Shown piece by piece: positions 5,396-5,889 of a stretch of DNA of 5,889 nt. Under the pieces are notes generated by a model. The model had not been told where the DNA came from, searched no databases, and was given only the letters and a program-made list of their open reading frames with translations. Each line of letters begins with the position of its first letter. Position 1 is the stretch's first letter. Origin of the DNA: Betaproteobacteria bacterium (lineage in GTDB: Bacteria; Pseudomonadota; Gammaproteobacteria; Burkholderiales; SG8-39); the NCBI GenBank assembly GCA_011391295.1, contig JAABQT010000114.1, positions 1 through 5,889 on the forward strand, given 5' to 3'. Position numbers and translations under genes: made by a program.

Positions 5396-5889
5396 GCGCC
5401 TGGACGCCGAGGACGCTCGGCGAATTCCTCACGGCGCAGAAAGCGGACGCGGCAGCCCTGGTCACCGCCACCGCACGCCTGACTTACGGGGAATTGTTGC
5501 GGCGCGCACTGGACGCCGCGGGCGGCATGCACGCGCTCGGCTTGCGCAAAGGCGACCATGTCGCCCTGCTGATGGGCAACGACGAGCACTGGATCACTAA
5601 CTTTTACGGCGCGGCGCTGCTCGGTGCGGTCACCGTGCCCGTCAACACCCGCTTCAAGGCGGCGGAGCTGGCGTTCTGCCTCAGGCAGGCCGATTGCAGG
5701 GCGCTGTTCTACGCGCCGAAATTCCTCGACAACGACTACGAGGCGATGCTGCAGGCGATCCGGCCGGACTTGCCCCTGCTCGAGCATGCCCTGCAAGTGG
5801 GAGAGTTGCGCGCCGCGCCGTTCGTTCCTGGTGGTGTGACGGCCGCCGATCTGCTCCTGATCCAGTTCACCTCGGGCACCACGGCCTAC
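5392..5889 (+). CDS. AMP-forming acyl-CoA ligase (ANL superfamily), N-terminal part (cut by window edge)
   Basis: From a GTG start at 5392 the frame is open to the last base, giving 166 residues of a ligase that would activate a carboxylic acid with ATP and join it to CoA. The N-terminal pattern fits the superfamily: LTYGELLRRALDAAGGMHALG at 30-50, LRKGDHVALLMGNDEHWITNFYGAALLGAVTVPVN at 51-85, and LIQFTSGTTAY at 156-166. The last segment is the start of the A3 phosphate-binding loop, with T160, S161, G162, T163 and T164 contacting ATP phosphates in known structures. The GTG start overlaps the hydratase stop in GTGA and is preceded by GGGGAAG (5383-5389), a good ribosome binding site, which supports this start. 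The region between FLDNDYEAML and the A3 loop looks rather short. Substrate specificity lies beyond the window. It could activate an aromatic or aliphatic acid for the same pathway. Confidence 0.9.
   Translation, partial: MSAWTPRTLGEFLTAQKADAAALVTATARLTYGELLRRALDAAGGMHALGLRKGDHVALLMGNDEHWITNFYGAALLGAVTVPVNTRFKAAELAFCLRQADCRALFYAPKFLDNDYEAMLQAIRPDLPLLEHALQVGELRAAPFVPGGVTAADLLLIQFTSGTTAY

Overview
This 5,889-base window is high-GC, tightly packed DNA. Codon choice (mostly CTG/CTC, GCG, CGC), gene overlaps and protein types suggest a proteobacterium, most likely a betaproteobacterium of the Burkholderiales kind. That assignment is inference from style and was not tested. No rRNA, tRNA, CRISPR array, intact insertion sequence or convincing terminator was seen, and there is no gene-free stretch longer than about 41 bases.

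Layout: at the left edge, bases 151 to 1 on the minus strand encode the first 50 residues of an HMG-CoA-lyase-like protein. A 41-base divergent spacer (152-192) holds a strong inverted repeat that carries a perfect TTGACA on each strand. From 193 to the right edge everything is on the plus strand in one probable operon. It holds the beta and alpha subunits of an intradiol (protocatechuate 3,4-dioxygenase type) ring-cleavage enzyme, a MarR-family regulator, a crotonase-fold protein, an EamA/DMT-type permease, a class III (CaiB/BaiF) CoA-transferase, a second crotonase with a full hydratase active site, and the start of an AMP-forming acyl-CoA ligase cut by the window end. Every junction overlaps or has at most 12 bases between genes, which implies cotranscription and translational coupling.

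Working model: the dioxygenase opens a catechol-type ring. The CoA-transferase or ligase activates an organic acid, one or both crotonases hydrate or isomerise the enoyl-CoA, and the HMG-lyase-like enzyme makes a retro-aldol/Claisen-type cleavage. The permease would move substrate or product, and the MarR protein would sense a pathway compound. None of the usual beta-ketoadipate partners (pcaB, pcaC, pcaD, pcaIJ, pcaF) lies in the window, so the fate of the ring-cleavage product is open.

The oddest features are an AT-rich, rare-codon patch in the 3' half of the alpha-subunit gene, which covers the position of a substrate-pocket arginine; a 21-base REP-like hairpin read in frame inside the CoA-transferase gene; and the symmetric divergent promoter/operator with no evident ribosome binding site on either side.
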